From contig CALEUX010000074.1 of NCBI GenBank assembly GCA_937920475.1, positions 1 to 64,000 of the forward strand: a stretch of 64,000 bases of DNA. Direction: 5' to 3'. The notes under the pieces are model-generated. The model was given only the letters and a program-made list of their open reading frames with translations, was not told where the DNA came from and made no database searches. Shown here in pieces: positions 28,844 through 36,727 of the stretch (the first letter of the stretch is position 1; the number at the start of each line of letters is the position of its first letter). Made by a program: the position numbers and the translations under genes. This DNA comes from an uncultured Marinilabiliaceae bacterium (GTDB lineage Bacteria > Bacteroidota > Bacteroidia > Bacteroidales > Marinilabiliaceae).

Positions 28844-28909
28844 ACTGTTTTAAGGTTTTAACAGACTGAAGACAAATTTTCGTTTTAGTAGATCCAGATA
28901 GACAAAAAA

Positions 28910-28945
28910 TTCCTCCGATGACTTTAGGTCATTGGAGGAACTTTC
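28910..28945. terminator. Terminator between the symporter and higA
   Basis: TTCCTCCGATGAC and GTCATTGGAGGAA form a 13-bp stem with a wobble pair and a 5-base loop. On the minus strand it is followed by ATTTTTT, so it best fits the end of the higBA transcript; it may also serve the plus-strand mannan operon. Confidence 0.8.
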
Positions 28946-28978
28946 AAATGAATATGAGTTAATCAGAAAAAATAAGAG

Positions 28979-29443
28979 TTAAATCATTGCTGCTCTTGTT
29001 CCATTTAAAAAATCCTTAATTGAAGATATATTCAAAAGCTTCTCTTTATTTTGATCTTCCAATTTAATATCCTTATTGCCGCTTATCAATGATTCCAGAG
29101 GAATACCTAAGTATCTGTTTAGAAGTGTTATCATTTTTAATGTAAGGGTTCTTCTTCCATTCAACACTTCAGACACCCTTGTTTTACCTCCAAAAAGTGG
29201 CGCTATATCCGCTTGTTTTAAATTCATTTGTTCCATTCTGAATTTGATAGCTTCGATAGGCCCGGGTGCTTCCATACAGTGATGTTCCTGCTCGTATTTT
29301 TCTACAAGTAACGATAAGAGTTCCAGTTCCTCTCCCTGTGCACTTTCAGGTTCTATTGCACTTTCAGAGCTATTGATAAGATTATAAATTCTTTCGCAAG
29401 CTTCATTATATTCTAATTCTGTTTTTAGTATTTTAGCTTTCAT
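28979..29443 (-). CDS. higA: HigA-type antitoxin, HTH transcription regulator
   Basis: A 154-residue protein with a Xre-type helix-turn-helix in its middle (about 70-125; MEQMNLKQADIAPLFGGKTRVSEVLNGRRTLTLKMI). An acidic N-terminal region is typical of the longer HigA antitoxins. It lies downstream of, and overlaps by 11 bases, a HigB-type toxin gene. Expected roles are toxin neutralisation and repression of the operon. The family call is clear; activity is inferred. Confidence 0.87.
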   Translation of the reverse strand: MKAKILKTELEYNEACERIYNLINSSESAIEPESAQGEELELLSLLVEKYEQEHHCMEAPGPIEAIKFRMEQMNLKQADIAPLFGGKTRVSEVLNGRRTLTLKMITLLNRYLGIPLESLISGNKDIKLEDQNKEKLLNISSIKDFLNGTRAAMI

Positions 29444-29744
29444 AACCTATTGTTTTTGCATTTATCGTATCATATTCCTTATGTGTTCCAAACCACACTA
29501 TAAAGACTATTTTTAGTTTGTATTCAATGTCAACTATTAGTCGATAGTCATTTCCTTTTATATTGAATACGACTCTTTTTGAGCTTATGACGCTGGCATT
29601 ACCGTATTTTGATTTCAATTCATTTGCATTATTCCAGGTAGAAAACTTTACCTCATAAACCCAGGCTTTTAGCGCTTCAGCAGCCTGCTTGTATTTACTC
29701 AACCGACAATAATCAGTAAGTGTTTTTTCTTTTATTATTCTCAT
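29433..29744 (-). CDS. higB: HigB-family mRNA interferase toxin
   Basis: A 103-residue protein of the HigB_toxin family (MRIIKEKTLTDYC start, KYGNASVISSKRVVFNIKGNDYRLIVDI core and IVWFGTHKEYDTI end). Members are ribosome-dependent endoribonucleases. Toxin-first order is the usual higBA arrangement. The candidate -7 element TAACTTTG lies only 6 bases before the start codon, so the mRNA may be leaderless or nearly so. Confidence 0.9.
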   Translation of the reverse strand: MRIIKEKTLTDYCRLSKYKQAAEALKAWVYEVKFSTWNNANELKSKYGNASVISSKRVVFNIKGNDYRLIVDIEYKLKIVFIVWFGTHKEYDTINAKTIGYES

Positions 29745-29750
29745 AATTTA

Positions 29751-29758
29751 CAAAGTTA
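29751..29758 (-). promoter_or_regulatory. Candidate -7 element of higBA
   Basis: On the minus strand it reads TAACTTTG, matching TAnnTTTG, immediately before the HigB start. AAGTTA is repeated directly over 29754-29768 and could be part of the HigA operator. No good -33 box was found. Confidence 0.45.
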
Positions 29759-29897
29759 ATAAAAGTTACCAAAACAGGGAACTTGCAGAGACGAATTTTC
29801 CTATACTAGAAATCTTGTGCTTAAATTTTCAAAGCTCCGGTGATTGAATCACTAACAACCTATTAGACATAAAGATATGCTTAGAAGCTGTAAAATG

Positions 29898-29930
29898 TAG
29901 TTTTCTGGTTTTATTAAAGACTATTAGTTT
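29898..29930 (+). repeat. Partial copy of the TAGTTTTCTGGTTTTATTAAAG repeat
   Basis: TAGTTTTCTGGTTTTATT followed by AAAGACTATTAG is shared with the repeats at 41244-41296 and 44596-44649. This copy lacks the AACTGTTTAAATT end. Confidence 0.75.
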
Positions 29931-30052
29931 CTCACGAAAAGTACTTTTTGGCAGAGGTTGTATGAAATGAAATCTGAAGTTTGATGATTAATCTTTGATT
30001 CACGAATAAATCAAAGGTTTAATGAAAAAGAAAAATTATTTTGAAATTTTTC

Positions 30053-30082
30053 TTTGTATTTGTTAAAAAATGTCTATGTTTG
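30053..30082 (+). promoter_or_regulatory. Strong Bacteroidota-type promoter for a candidate sRNA
   Basis: TTTG at 30053-30056 and TATGTTTG at 30075-30082, with an 18-base spacer, match the TTTG / TAnnTTTG consensus. The only thing downstream before a terminator is a region without an ORF. Confidence 0.65.
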
Positions 30083-30087
30083 CAATC

Positions 30088-30162
30088 GAAAGATTCAAAC
30101 CTTTCCCTATAAGTCAGTGAAAAAAATCCAGAATGAAAAGGCCTTTAATCAGGCCTTTTTTC
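30088..30162 (+). ncRNA. Candidate small RNA of about 75 nt
   Basis: It lies between a consensus promoter and a strong terminator and has no open reading frame with a plausible start. The predicted 5' end is 5-7 bases after TATGTTTG; the 3' end is the T-run of AGGCCTTTTTTC. I do not recognise the family. It is too short for 6S RNA or tmRNA and lacks signal recognition particle RNA features. Existence is an inference from promoter plus terminator. Confidence 0.5.
30136..30162 (+). terminator. Terminator of the candidate sRNA
   Basis: AAAAGGCCT and AGGCCTTTT pair perfectly (9 bp) around TTAATC, with further T residues. No protein gene ends here, which is why an RNA gene is proposed. Confidence 0.8.
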
Positions 30163-30197
30163 ATTTATTTTTTTGCCGAAAATATTAAATTTGCCAC

Positions 30198-30286
30198 ATG
30201 GTAATAAGTCAACAGTAAAAAGGCAGAAGTTTTTAGTTTAATAGTTTATAGTTTCTATCAACCAGGAGCTAATACCTAACAACAAA
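30198..30286 (+). repeat. GGCAGAAGTTTTTAG-family dispersed repeat, copy 3
   Basis: It contains ATGGTAATAAGTCAACAG, then AAAAAGGCAGAAGTTTTTAG and CAGGAGCTAATACCTAAC, the clearest copy of this family. It lies between the candidate sRNA and the tRNA. Confidence 0.75.
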
Positions 30287-30374
30287 CTTTTTACGCCTAA
30301 TTATGATTGACATACTTTGGTTTTTAGAGTCGCACCTTTCAAATGGTTTAGGAAAGCGGCTATTGTTCTTTAAA

Positions 30375-30449
30375 GGGTTGTTAGCTCAGTTGGTTTAGAG
30401 CATTACCTTGACAGGGTAGGGGTCACTGGTTCGAATCCAGTACAACCCA
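30375..30449 (+). tRNA. tRNA-Val (anticodon GAC)
   Basis: A complete cloverleaf can be folded. The acceptor stem is GGGTTGT/ACAACCC and the D-arm GCTC...GAGC. The anticodon stem TTACC/GGTAG carries the loop TTGACAG (anticodon GAC). The T-arm is ACTGG TTCGAAT CCAGT, and A is the discriminator. CCA is not encoded. Confidence 0.95.
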
Positions 30450-30461
30450 CAAAAAAAGAGA

Positions 30462-30503
30462 GGTGCAAGGCTTGAAGTTATATTCAGAGCCTTGCGCCTT
30501 TTT
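30462..30503. terminator. Bidirectional terminator between tRNA-Val and transketolase
   Basis: GGTGCAAGGCT and AGCCTTGCGCC form an 11-bp stem (one wobble). T-runs occur on both sides (TTTTT on plus; TCTCTTTTTTT on minus), serving both the tRNA and the converging tkt transcript. Confidence 0.85.
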
Positions 30504-30524
30504 AGTTAACTCTATGGTTGGTTA

Positions 30525-32552
30525 TTATTTTTGCAGTAAAGCCGATACTTTGTTGAAAACTGCTTCACCGGTAAACCCGAACTCTTTGTCGAGCACTTTG
30601 AATGGTGCCGAGAAACCAAATTGTTCTAATCCGGCAACCATGCCATTCTCACCGGTTAATCCTTCCAGAGTAACAGGTAAGCCGGCAGTGAGACCAAACC
30701 TTGGAATTCCTGCAGGTAGCACTTCAGCCTGGTAAGCTTTTGGCTGGTTACGGAACAATCCTTCTGATGGAACTGATACCACCTGAACTTTTAACCCTTT
30801 TTTCTCGCGAAGCATGGCAGCTCCTTCCAAAAGCGTTGATACTTCAGATCCGTTACCAATTAAAACAACATCGGGCACAGCCGAATCTTTAACAACAACA
30901 TAAGCTCCCTTTTTCACTTGTTGAGAAACTGAGTAGTTGTTACCCGGAAGGTTAACAATGTTCTGGCGCGATAATATTAAAGCAGTTGGTGTATGGGTGT
31001 TCTCCATAGCCATTTCCCAGGCTACGGTTGTTTCTTCGGCATCAGCCGGGCGAAGCACTAAAACACTGTTTTTACCACTGTGGTTTTTCAGTTTTTCCAT
31101 CAGGCGAATTTGTGCTTCCTGTTCAACAGGCTGGTGTGTAGGACCATCTTCACCAACACGGAAGGCATCATGTGTCCAAACATATTTTACTGGCAATTCC
31201 ATCAGCGCAGCCAAACGAACGGCTGGTTTCATATAATCGCTGAAAACAAAGAAAGTTCCACAAACCGGAATAACACCGCCATGAAGGGCCATACCATTGG
31301 CTACAGCAGCCATGGTTAACTCTGCCACACCCATCTGAAGGAATTTACCTGAGAAATCACCTTTGGTAAAGGCTTTGGTTTTCTTCAAAAATCCATCGGT
31401 TTTATCGGAGTTGGCAAGGTCGGCCGACATAACAATCATATTCTCAACCTGCTCGGCAAAGGCGGAAAGTACAGTGGCAGAGGCCGAACGGGTAGCATCG
31501 TTTTCTTTTTGTTTAATGGCGCTGAAGTCCATTTTAGGAGCTTCCTTACTGAAGAATGCCTTAAATTTAGCAGCCAGCTCAGGATTTTTTGCTTCCCATT
31601 CTTTTTGAACTGCTTTACGGTCAGCAACATATTTGGCTTTTTCGGCATTGGCTTTTTTGTAGTATTCAGCCACATCGGCAAAGATGCTGAAAGCATTGGC
31701 TGGGTCGCCGCCCAGATTTTTTATGGTTGCCTCGAGTGACGCGCCGGCATGGCTCAGCGGCTGGCCGTGGGTACTCACCTGACGTTCAAAATTGGTACCA
31801 TCAGCTTTTACAGCACCTTTACCCATAATGGTTTTTCCAATTATAAGCGAAGGACGGCTCTTATCGGCAATAGCATCTTTTAATGCCTTACGGATTTGGT
31901 CATGGTTATGGCCATCAATGGTGACAACCGACCAACCCCACGATTCGTATTTTTTGGCAGTGTCTTCGGTGGTTACGGCATTGGTTTCGGTCGATAGCTG
32001 AATGTCGTTACTATCGTAAAACATTACCAGATTGCCCAGTCCCAGATATCCTGCCAAACGGCCTGCACCCTGACTGATTTCTTCCTGAATACCACCATCA
32101 GAAATGAAAGTGTAAATATTGTGCTCCATCCAATTTCCGAACCTTTGGGCCAGAAAACGCTCGGCAATAGCGGCACCTACAGCCATGGTATGTCCTTGTC
32201 CGAGTGGACCTGAGGTGTTTTCCACACCGCGCTCAATATCAACCTCAGGGTGTCCCGGAGTTGGACTTCCCCATTGGCGGAAGTTTTCAAGTTCGCTCAT
32301 GGAGTAAGTTCCTGTAAGGGCCAGAATGGAGTATAACATGGGCGACATATGGCCCGGGTCGAGGAAAAACCTGTCGCGGTTTACCCAGGTGCGGTCAGCA
32401 GGGTCGTAGTTTAAAAACTCGGAGAAAAGAATGTGAACAAAATCGGCTCCTCCCATTGCTCCGCCGGGGTGTCCCGAGTTCGCTTTTTCTACCATGGCCG
32501 CTGATAAAATTCGAATATTGTCTGCAGCTCTTTGTGAAATCTGATTGCTCAT
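30525..32552 (-). CDS. tkt: Transketolase
   Basis: A 675-residue thiamine-diphosphate enzyme moving two-carbon units between pentose-phosphate and glycolytic sugars. The N-terminal TPP domain (ANSGHPGGAMGGADF; GPLGQG) has the cofactor motif read as SDGGIQEEIS near residue 151, where many transketolases have GDG. The pyrimidine domain contains the catalytic Glu in GVAELTM, followed by THDAFRVGEDGPTHQP and a C-terminal domain. Length is normal. It is monocistronic, sharing a terminator with tRNA-Val. It could process pentoses from the arabinose locus, but there is no genetic linkage to show it. Confidence 0.95.
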   Translation of the reverse strand: MSNQISQRAADNIRILSAAMVEKANSGHPGGAMGGADFVHILFSEFLNYDPADRTWVNRDRFFLDPGHMSPMLYSILALTGTYSMSELENFRQWGSPTPGHPEVDIERGVENTSGPLGQGHTMAVGAAIAERFLAQRFGNWMEHNIYTFISDGGIQEEISQGAGRLAGYLGLGNLVMFYDSNDIQLSTETNAVTTEDTAKKYESWGWSVVTIDGHNHDQIRKALKDAIADKSRPSLIIGKTIMGKGAVKADGTNFERQVSTHGQPLSHAGASLEATIKNLGGDPANAFSIFADVAEYYKKANAEKAKYVADRKAVQKEWEAKNPELAAKFKAFFSKEAPKMDFSAIKQKENDATRSASATVLSAFAEQVENMIVMSADLANSDKTDGFLKKTKAFTKGDFSGKFLQMGVAELTMAAVANGMALHGGVIPVCGTFFVFSDYMKPAVRLAALMELPVKYVWTHDAFRVGEDGPTHQPVEQEAQIRLMEKLKNHSGKNSVLVLRPADAEETTVAWEMAMENTHTPTALILSRQNIVNLPGNNYSVSQQVKKGAYVVVKDSAVPDVVLIGNGSEVSTLLEGAAMLREKKGLKVQVVSVPSEGLFRNQPKAYQAEVLPAGIPRFGLTAGLPVTLEGLTGENGMVAGLEQFGFSAPFKVLDKEFGFTGEAVFNKVSALLQK

Positions 32553-32748
32553 GTTTCTTGGTTGTATTTGTGGTTATTTGTTTAATTCTGATAATCAGAC
32601 AAGTGTGCTAACTCTTCGGCAGTGCTGAAGTGTTCTATTCCAGCCTGTTCTGCCTAATATTTTATGATGGTAAAAATATACTTTTTTTTTCACATGGAGA
32701 TATTTTAAATAAGGTATTGGTAAAATGGAACTTGCATGATACTTTTGA

Positions 32749-32883
32749 CATGGCAAGAGATAAGGCCGAAGGCGGAAGTTTTTAGTTCTCAGTTCATGGT
32801 TTCAGGCATAGCGAAGTCCCGGGAATTGGGAAAAATTCAAAATTACCAGGAGCTAAAAACTAAAAACTAATACTTAACAGCTG
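32749..32883 (+). repeat. GGCAGAAGTTTTTAG-family dispersed repeat, copy 4
   Basis: The divergent spacer between tkt and pdxB (366 bases, no gene) contains ACATGGCAAGAGATAAGG, then GGCGGAAGTTTTTAGTTCTC and CCAGGAGCTAAAAACTAA, a copy interrupted by GCGAAGTCCCGGGAATTGGG-type sequence. Confidence 0.65.
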
Positions 32884-32918
32884 GTTATCAGGCTTTTTAA
32901 TGATTTAAATTGAACACA

Positions 32919-34046
32919 ATGAAGATAGTAGCCGACGATAAAATTCCATTTTTGAAGGGTGTGCTTGAGCCTTTTGTAAAAGAGGTAAAATACTTGCCCG
33001 GAGCTGATATTTCAAAAGCAGATGTGGCGGATGCCGATGCGCTCATTGTAAGAACCAGAACTGGCTGCAATGCTCAATTACTGGAAGGTACCGCTGTTAA
33101 AATGGTAGTGACGGCCACCATCGGAACCGACCATTTTGATATTCCCTGGCTCGAAAAAGCCGGAATTGAATGGCGCAATGCTCCGGGTTGCAATTCCGGT
33201 TCGGTGCGTCAATATATCGGCTCTGTGTTGTCGTTGCTGATTGAACAGGGGTTTGATTTGCGTAAAGCTACAATTGGTGTTGTTGGTGTGGGGATGGTGG
33301 GTTCAAAGGTGGCGCAAATTGCCGGTGCACTTGGTATGCGGGTTTTACTGAACGACCCGCCACGCCAACGTCGTGAGGGAAGTGGGGAGTTTGTAAGCCT
33401 TGATACAATTTTGAAAGAGTCAGACATTGTAACGTTTCATACGCCCCTTGAAACTGAAGGAGAAGATGCTACTTTTCATCTGTTCAATAATAAATCGCTC
33501 GAAAAACTGAAACCGGGCGCTATAATTATAAATTCATCTCGGGGCGAAGTTACCTGTACCAAAGCTTTATTAAAGGGGCTGAGTTCGGGCGTTATTTCCA
33601 AGGCAGTATTGGATGTTTGGGAAAACGAGCCCAATATTTCCAGAGAGTTGCTTGATAAAGCATGGATAGCAACACCGCATATTGCCGGCTATTCGGCCGA
33701 TGGTAAAGCCAATGGAACTTCAATGTCGGTTCAGGCTATCAGCCATCGTTTTAACCTGGGACACGACAGCTGGGAGCCGCAATCGGTGCCCGAACCATCA
33801 AACACAATGATTACAATTGATTGTCGGGGCCTTCATCCCTGCCAAGTGGCCGCTAAAGCTATATTGCAAACCTACAATGTTTTGGATGATGATGCGCGTC
33901 TTCGGGCCAATCCACATCAGTTTGAGAAACAGCGGGGCGATTATCCACTGCGACGTGAATTTGGCATTTGGAAAGTGAACCTGATAAACGGTACAACCGA
34001 CATTTCTGAAATGATTAAGTCGATTGGTTTTAAATTGATTAGCTAA
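32919..34046 (+). CDS. pdxB: 4-phosphoerythronate dehydrogenase
   Basis: A 375-residue NAD-dependent D-2-hydroxyacid dehydrogenase oxidising 4-phosphoerythronate in pyridoxal-phosphate synthesis. The start is taken as ATG (MKIVADDKIPF); the track begins three codons earlier at TTG. The Rossmann motif is GVVGVGMVGSKVA (about 118-130), the catalytic region NSSRGEV and TPHIAGYSADGKANGT, followed by a PdxB-type C-terminal dimerisation region. Its stop is 3 bases from the end of the converging RDD gene. Confidence 0.92.
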   Translation: MKIVADDKIPFLKGVLEPFVKEVKYLPGADISKADVADADALIVRTRTGCNAQLLEGTAVKMVVTATIGTDHFDIPWLEKAGIEWRNAPGCNSGSVRQYIGSVLSLLIEQGFDLRKATIGVVGVGMVGSKVAQIAGALGMRVLLNDPPRQRREGSGEFVSLDTILKESDIVTFHTPLETEGEDATFHLFNNKSLEKLKPGAIIINSSRGEVTCTKALLKGLSSGVISKAVLDVWENEPNISRELLDKAWIATPHIAGYSADGKANGTSMSVQAISHRFNLGHDSWEPQSVPEPSNTMITIDCRGLHPCQVAAKAILQTYNVLDDDARLRANPHQFEKQRGDYPLRREFGIWKVNLINGTTDISEMIKSIGFKLIS

Positions 34047-34049
34047 GCC

Positions 34050-34769
34050 TCACGATAACTGGTGGAGGGCGTTGTAGTCTTTCACAACGGTTAATAATAA
34101 ATTGCGGTCGTTTAAATCGCTCGTAATGCTGGCTTTTTCGCAAATGGCACTGCGGGTGTTTTTTACAAGTTGTGCGGTGGTAGTGTTATAGCCATTTTTA
34201 TAGCTAACAGCCAAAACTTCCCTCACCACTTGAATGTCCTTATCGCCCAAAAGTTGAACCTGGGGAAATTTTATTTCGTAGGTTTCTTCAATTTCAGTCC
34301 AGATGGTGTTTTCAAGTTTTCCCTGTTTGTTAATTTTTAACACGGTTGTAGAGGCGGCCAAATCACCAAGGCGTTGTCCTTTGCCATTGATAATAATAAC
34401 CAGAATGGCCACAGCGCCGCCTAAAAGCAAAATATCAATAAGCTGAAAAATCCACCGGATAAAGCATGAGCCAATGGTAAGTTGCGAGCCATCGGTTTTA
34501 ACCACCCGAATGCCCATTATCATTTTACCAAGGCTTTGACCACTAAAGAAAATCTCAAAAAGCAAATGATAAAACAAAACCGGAAGGAAAAGCAGGAGCA
34601 TCCACTCCGAAAAGCCAAAGGCGGTTAGTGATATAACCAGACTAAAAATCAATGAGGTAAGCCCTAAAATGATTATGTCCAGAATATAAGCCAGAATTCG
34701 GTCGGCAACACTGGCAATTTTGAATTCGAGCGTTACGTTTTGGGATGTGCTAAGATTAAAAGTTTCCAT
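34050..34769 (-). CDS. RDD-family membrane protein
   Basis: A 239-residue protein with the RDD domain in the first 150 residues (VADRILAYILDIIILGLTSLIF; GQSLGKMIMGIRVVKTDGSQ), giving about four membrane segments. A soluble C-terminal tail of about 90 residues follows. It is divergent from the SpoIIM-DUF58 operon, and RDD genes commonly accompany that operon in other bacteria. Function unknown; some RDD proteins have been linked to ion transport, which cannot be judged here. Confidence 0.85.
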   Translation of the reverse strand: METFNLSTSQNVTLEFKIASVADRILAYILDIIILGLTSLIFSLVISLTAFGFSEWMLLLFLPVLFYHLLFEIFFSGQSLGKMIMGIRVVKTDGSQLTIGSCFIRWIFQLIDILLLGGAVAILVIIINGKGQRLGDLAASTTVLKINKQGKLENTIWTEIEETYEIKFPQVQLLGDKDIQVVREVLAVSYKNGYNTTTAQLVKNTRSAICEKASITSDLNDRNLLLTVVKDYNALHQLS

Positions 34770-34896
34770 GTTTGACTGGATTTTTTATAAATATTGTTAC
34801 CAGCGCCTCAAAATTAATAAAAAAAAACGCTTCTTTTATTTTGATTTGGTATATTCAAGGTCTGAAAAACCCTATGGAATTTTGATACTATAGAAG

Positions 34897-35877
34897 ATGA
34901 AGGAGATTTCATTCATCAAAATGAATAAAAAAAGGTGGAAAGACCTGGAAACCCAAATTCACCGGAAGGAGAATATTAATCCTGATGATTTGGCCGATAG
35001 TTTTATTCAGTTAACCGATGACCTTTCGTATGCCCGGACTTTTTTCCCGGAGTCGACCATTATTCAATATTTGAATGGATTAAGCGCAAAAACCCATGCT
35101 TTAATTTATCGCAATAAAAAAGAAAAAGCTTCACGATTGCGTACTTTCTGGACCACAGAACTACCGCTTGCCCTTTACGAGGCCCGACGTGAGTTTTTCT
35201 GGTCTTTGGTTATTTTCCTGGTGGCCGTTGTTATTGGTGGCATTTCTGCCTGGCACGACGACAATTTTCTGCGTATAATTTTGGGCGATAATTATGTTAA
35301 TACCACCCTCGATAATATTGAGAAAGGCGACCCCATGGCCGTATACCGCAGCATGGATCCGGTTCCCATGTTTTTAATGATTACTTTTAATAACATCTAT
35401 GTGTCGTTTGTGGCATTTCTGTTTGGAATGTTTACAGCCGCCGGTACCGGGTTTATTTTATTGCGAAATGGCATTATGCTGGGTGCTTTTCAGGTGTTTT
35501 TTATGAAAAAATCATTGGCTACTGTTTCATCGCTGGCTATTATGATTCACGGCACCATTGAACTATCGGCCATAGTTCTGGCAGGAGGTGCAGGTATTCT
35601 TTTGGGAAACAGTCTTTTGTTTCCTGGAACTTATTCGCGGTCTGTATCTTTTAAGAAAGGGGTTTTACGAGGCACTAAGATTCTGTTGGGGCTGGTACCT
35701 TTTTTTATTATTGCAGGCTTTCTCGAAAGCTTTATTACCCGCAATTACAACACCATGTCGGTAACTGCTAATTTGCTGATTATTATAGTTTCTATGTTTT
35801 TGATTTTGGGTTACTTTGTAATTTACCCACGTTATGTTTATTTAAACTCTAACCATAAAGAAAAGAAATATGAGTAA
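34897..35877 (+). CDS. SpoIIM/DUF95-family membrane protein
   Basis: A 326-residue protein of the stage II sporulation protein M superfamily. It starts with the typical MKEISFIKMNKKRWKDLE and has a soluble helical N-terminus of about 100 residues, then five or so membrane helices. The signature NNIYVSFVAFLFGMFTAAGTGFILLRNGIMLGAF and the HGTIELSAIVLAGGAG segment are present. The organism is not expected to sporulate, so the name reflects homology only. It is the first gene of a six-gene operon, overlapping the next by 8 bases. Confidence 0.9.
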   Translation: MKEISFIKMNKKRWKDLETQIHRKENINPDDLADSFIQLTDDLSYARTFFPESTIIQYLNGLSAKTHALIYRNKKEKASRLRTFWTTELPLALYEARREFFWSLVIFLVAVVIGGISAWHDDNFLRIILGDNYVNTTLDNIEKGDPMAVYRSMDPVPMFLMITFNNIYVSFVAFLFGMFTAAGTGFILLRNGIMLGAFQVFFMKKSLATVSSLAIMIHGTIELSAIVLAGGAGILLGNSLLFPGTYSRSVSFKKGVLRGTKILLGLVPFFIIAGFLESFITRNYNTMSVTANLLIIIVSMFLILGYFVIYPRYVYLNSNHKEKKYE

Positions 35878-36727
35878 ACCTTTAGTTGTTTTAGAGAAAG
35901 AAAGAGATTTCACAGATATTGTGAATGGTACTTTTTCTTTTATATCGCAGGAATACAAGCCTTTATTAAAAGTGATTCTGCTTTATGCCGGTTTGCCAAT
36001 TATTGCTGTATCAATAGCTACGGCTTTATATACCGATAGCTCTTTCTCCGGTATTTTTTCATTATTTAAAGGAAATGTTCAACCGCAGCAACCTGATTTT
36101 GTTTTGTTGCTCATTATGTATGGGTTAATGTTTATAACCGCTTATCAAATTTCGGGTCTTGTGGCAGCTTATTTTGCCGAATATAAAGAAAAGGGACACG
36201 GTAATTTTACAGCAGCCGATGTTTGGAGTCGGTTTATGTCGCGAATTGGCACTTTTTTATTGGTAAGCATAGTAACGCTACTAATGATGATATTTGGTTT
36301 TGCACTTTGCATTTTTCCGGGAATTTACCTGATGGTTCCGCTGTCGTTAACCATTACCATTCTGTTTCTTGAGGATACTGATTTGAGCCAGTCCATCGAC
36401 CGAAGTTTTCGCCTGATAAGTAATAACTGGTGGATAACTTTTGCCATTATTCTGGTGGTTGGACTTATTGTTTCAATGGTGAGCACTATTTTTTCAGTAC
36501 CTGCTTTCATCATTATTTTTGTTCAGGGATTTTTAGCTGCAACTAAAGAAGGGTCGGCCGATTATCAGTCTTTACCAGTGATAATATCGATGGTGATTGG
36601 TACTGTTGGACAGTATCTGATTTATGGTATCAGTTACGTAACCATAGGCCTTCAGTATTTTAATCTTAAAGAGCAAAAAGACCAAACATCGTTGTTTAAA
36701 AAGGTTTCTGAAATTACAAATGACTGA
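35870..36727 (+). CDS. Polytopic membrane protein of the MoxR-DUF58 operon
   Basis: A 285-residue protein with about six hydrophobic segments, including VILLYAGLPIIAVSIATALY and FALCIFPGIYLMVPLSLTITIL. I do not recognise an enzyme motif; proteins of this kind are annotated as glycerophosphoryl diester phosphodiesterase membrane-domain-like or hypothetical. Start and stop overlap the neighbouring genes by 8 bases each, so it is clearly part of the operon. Confidence 0.8.
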   Translation: MSKPLVVLEKERDFTDIVNGTFSFISQEYKPLLKVILLYAGLPIIAVSIATALYTDSSFSGIFSLFKGNVQPQQPDFVLLLIMYGLMFITAYQISGLVAAYFAEYKEKGHGNFTAADVWSRFMSRIGTFLLVSIVTLLMMIFGFALCIFPGIYLMVPLSLTITILFLEDTDLSQSIDRSFRLISNNWWITFAIILVVGLIVSMVSTIFSVPAFIIIFVQGFLAATKEGSADYQSLPVIISMVIGTVGQYLIYGISYVTIGLQYFNLKEQKDQTSLFKKVSEITND

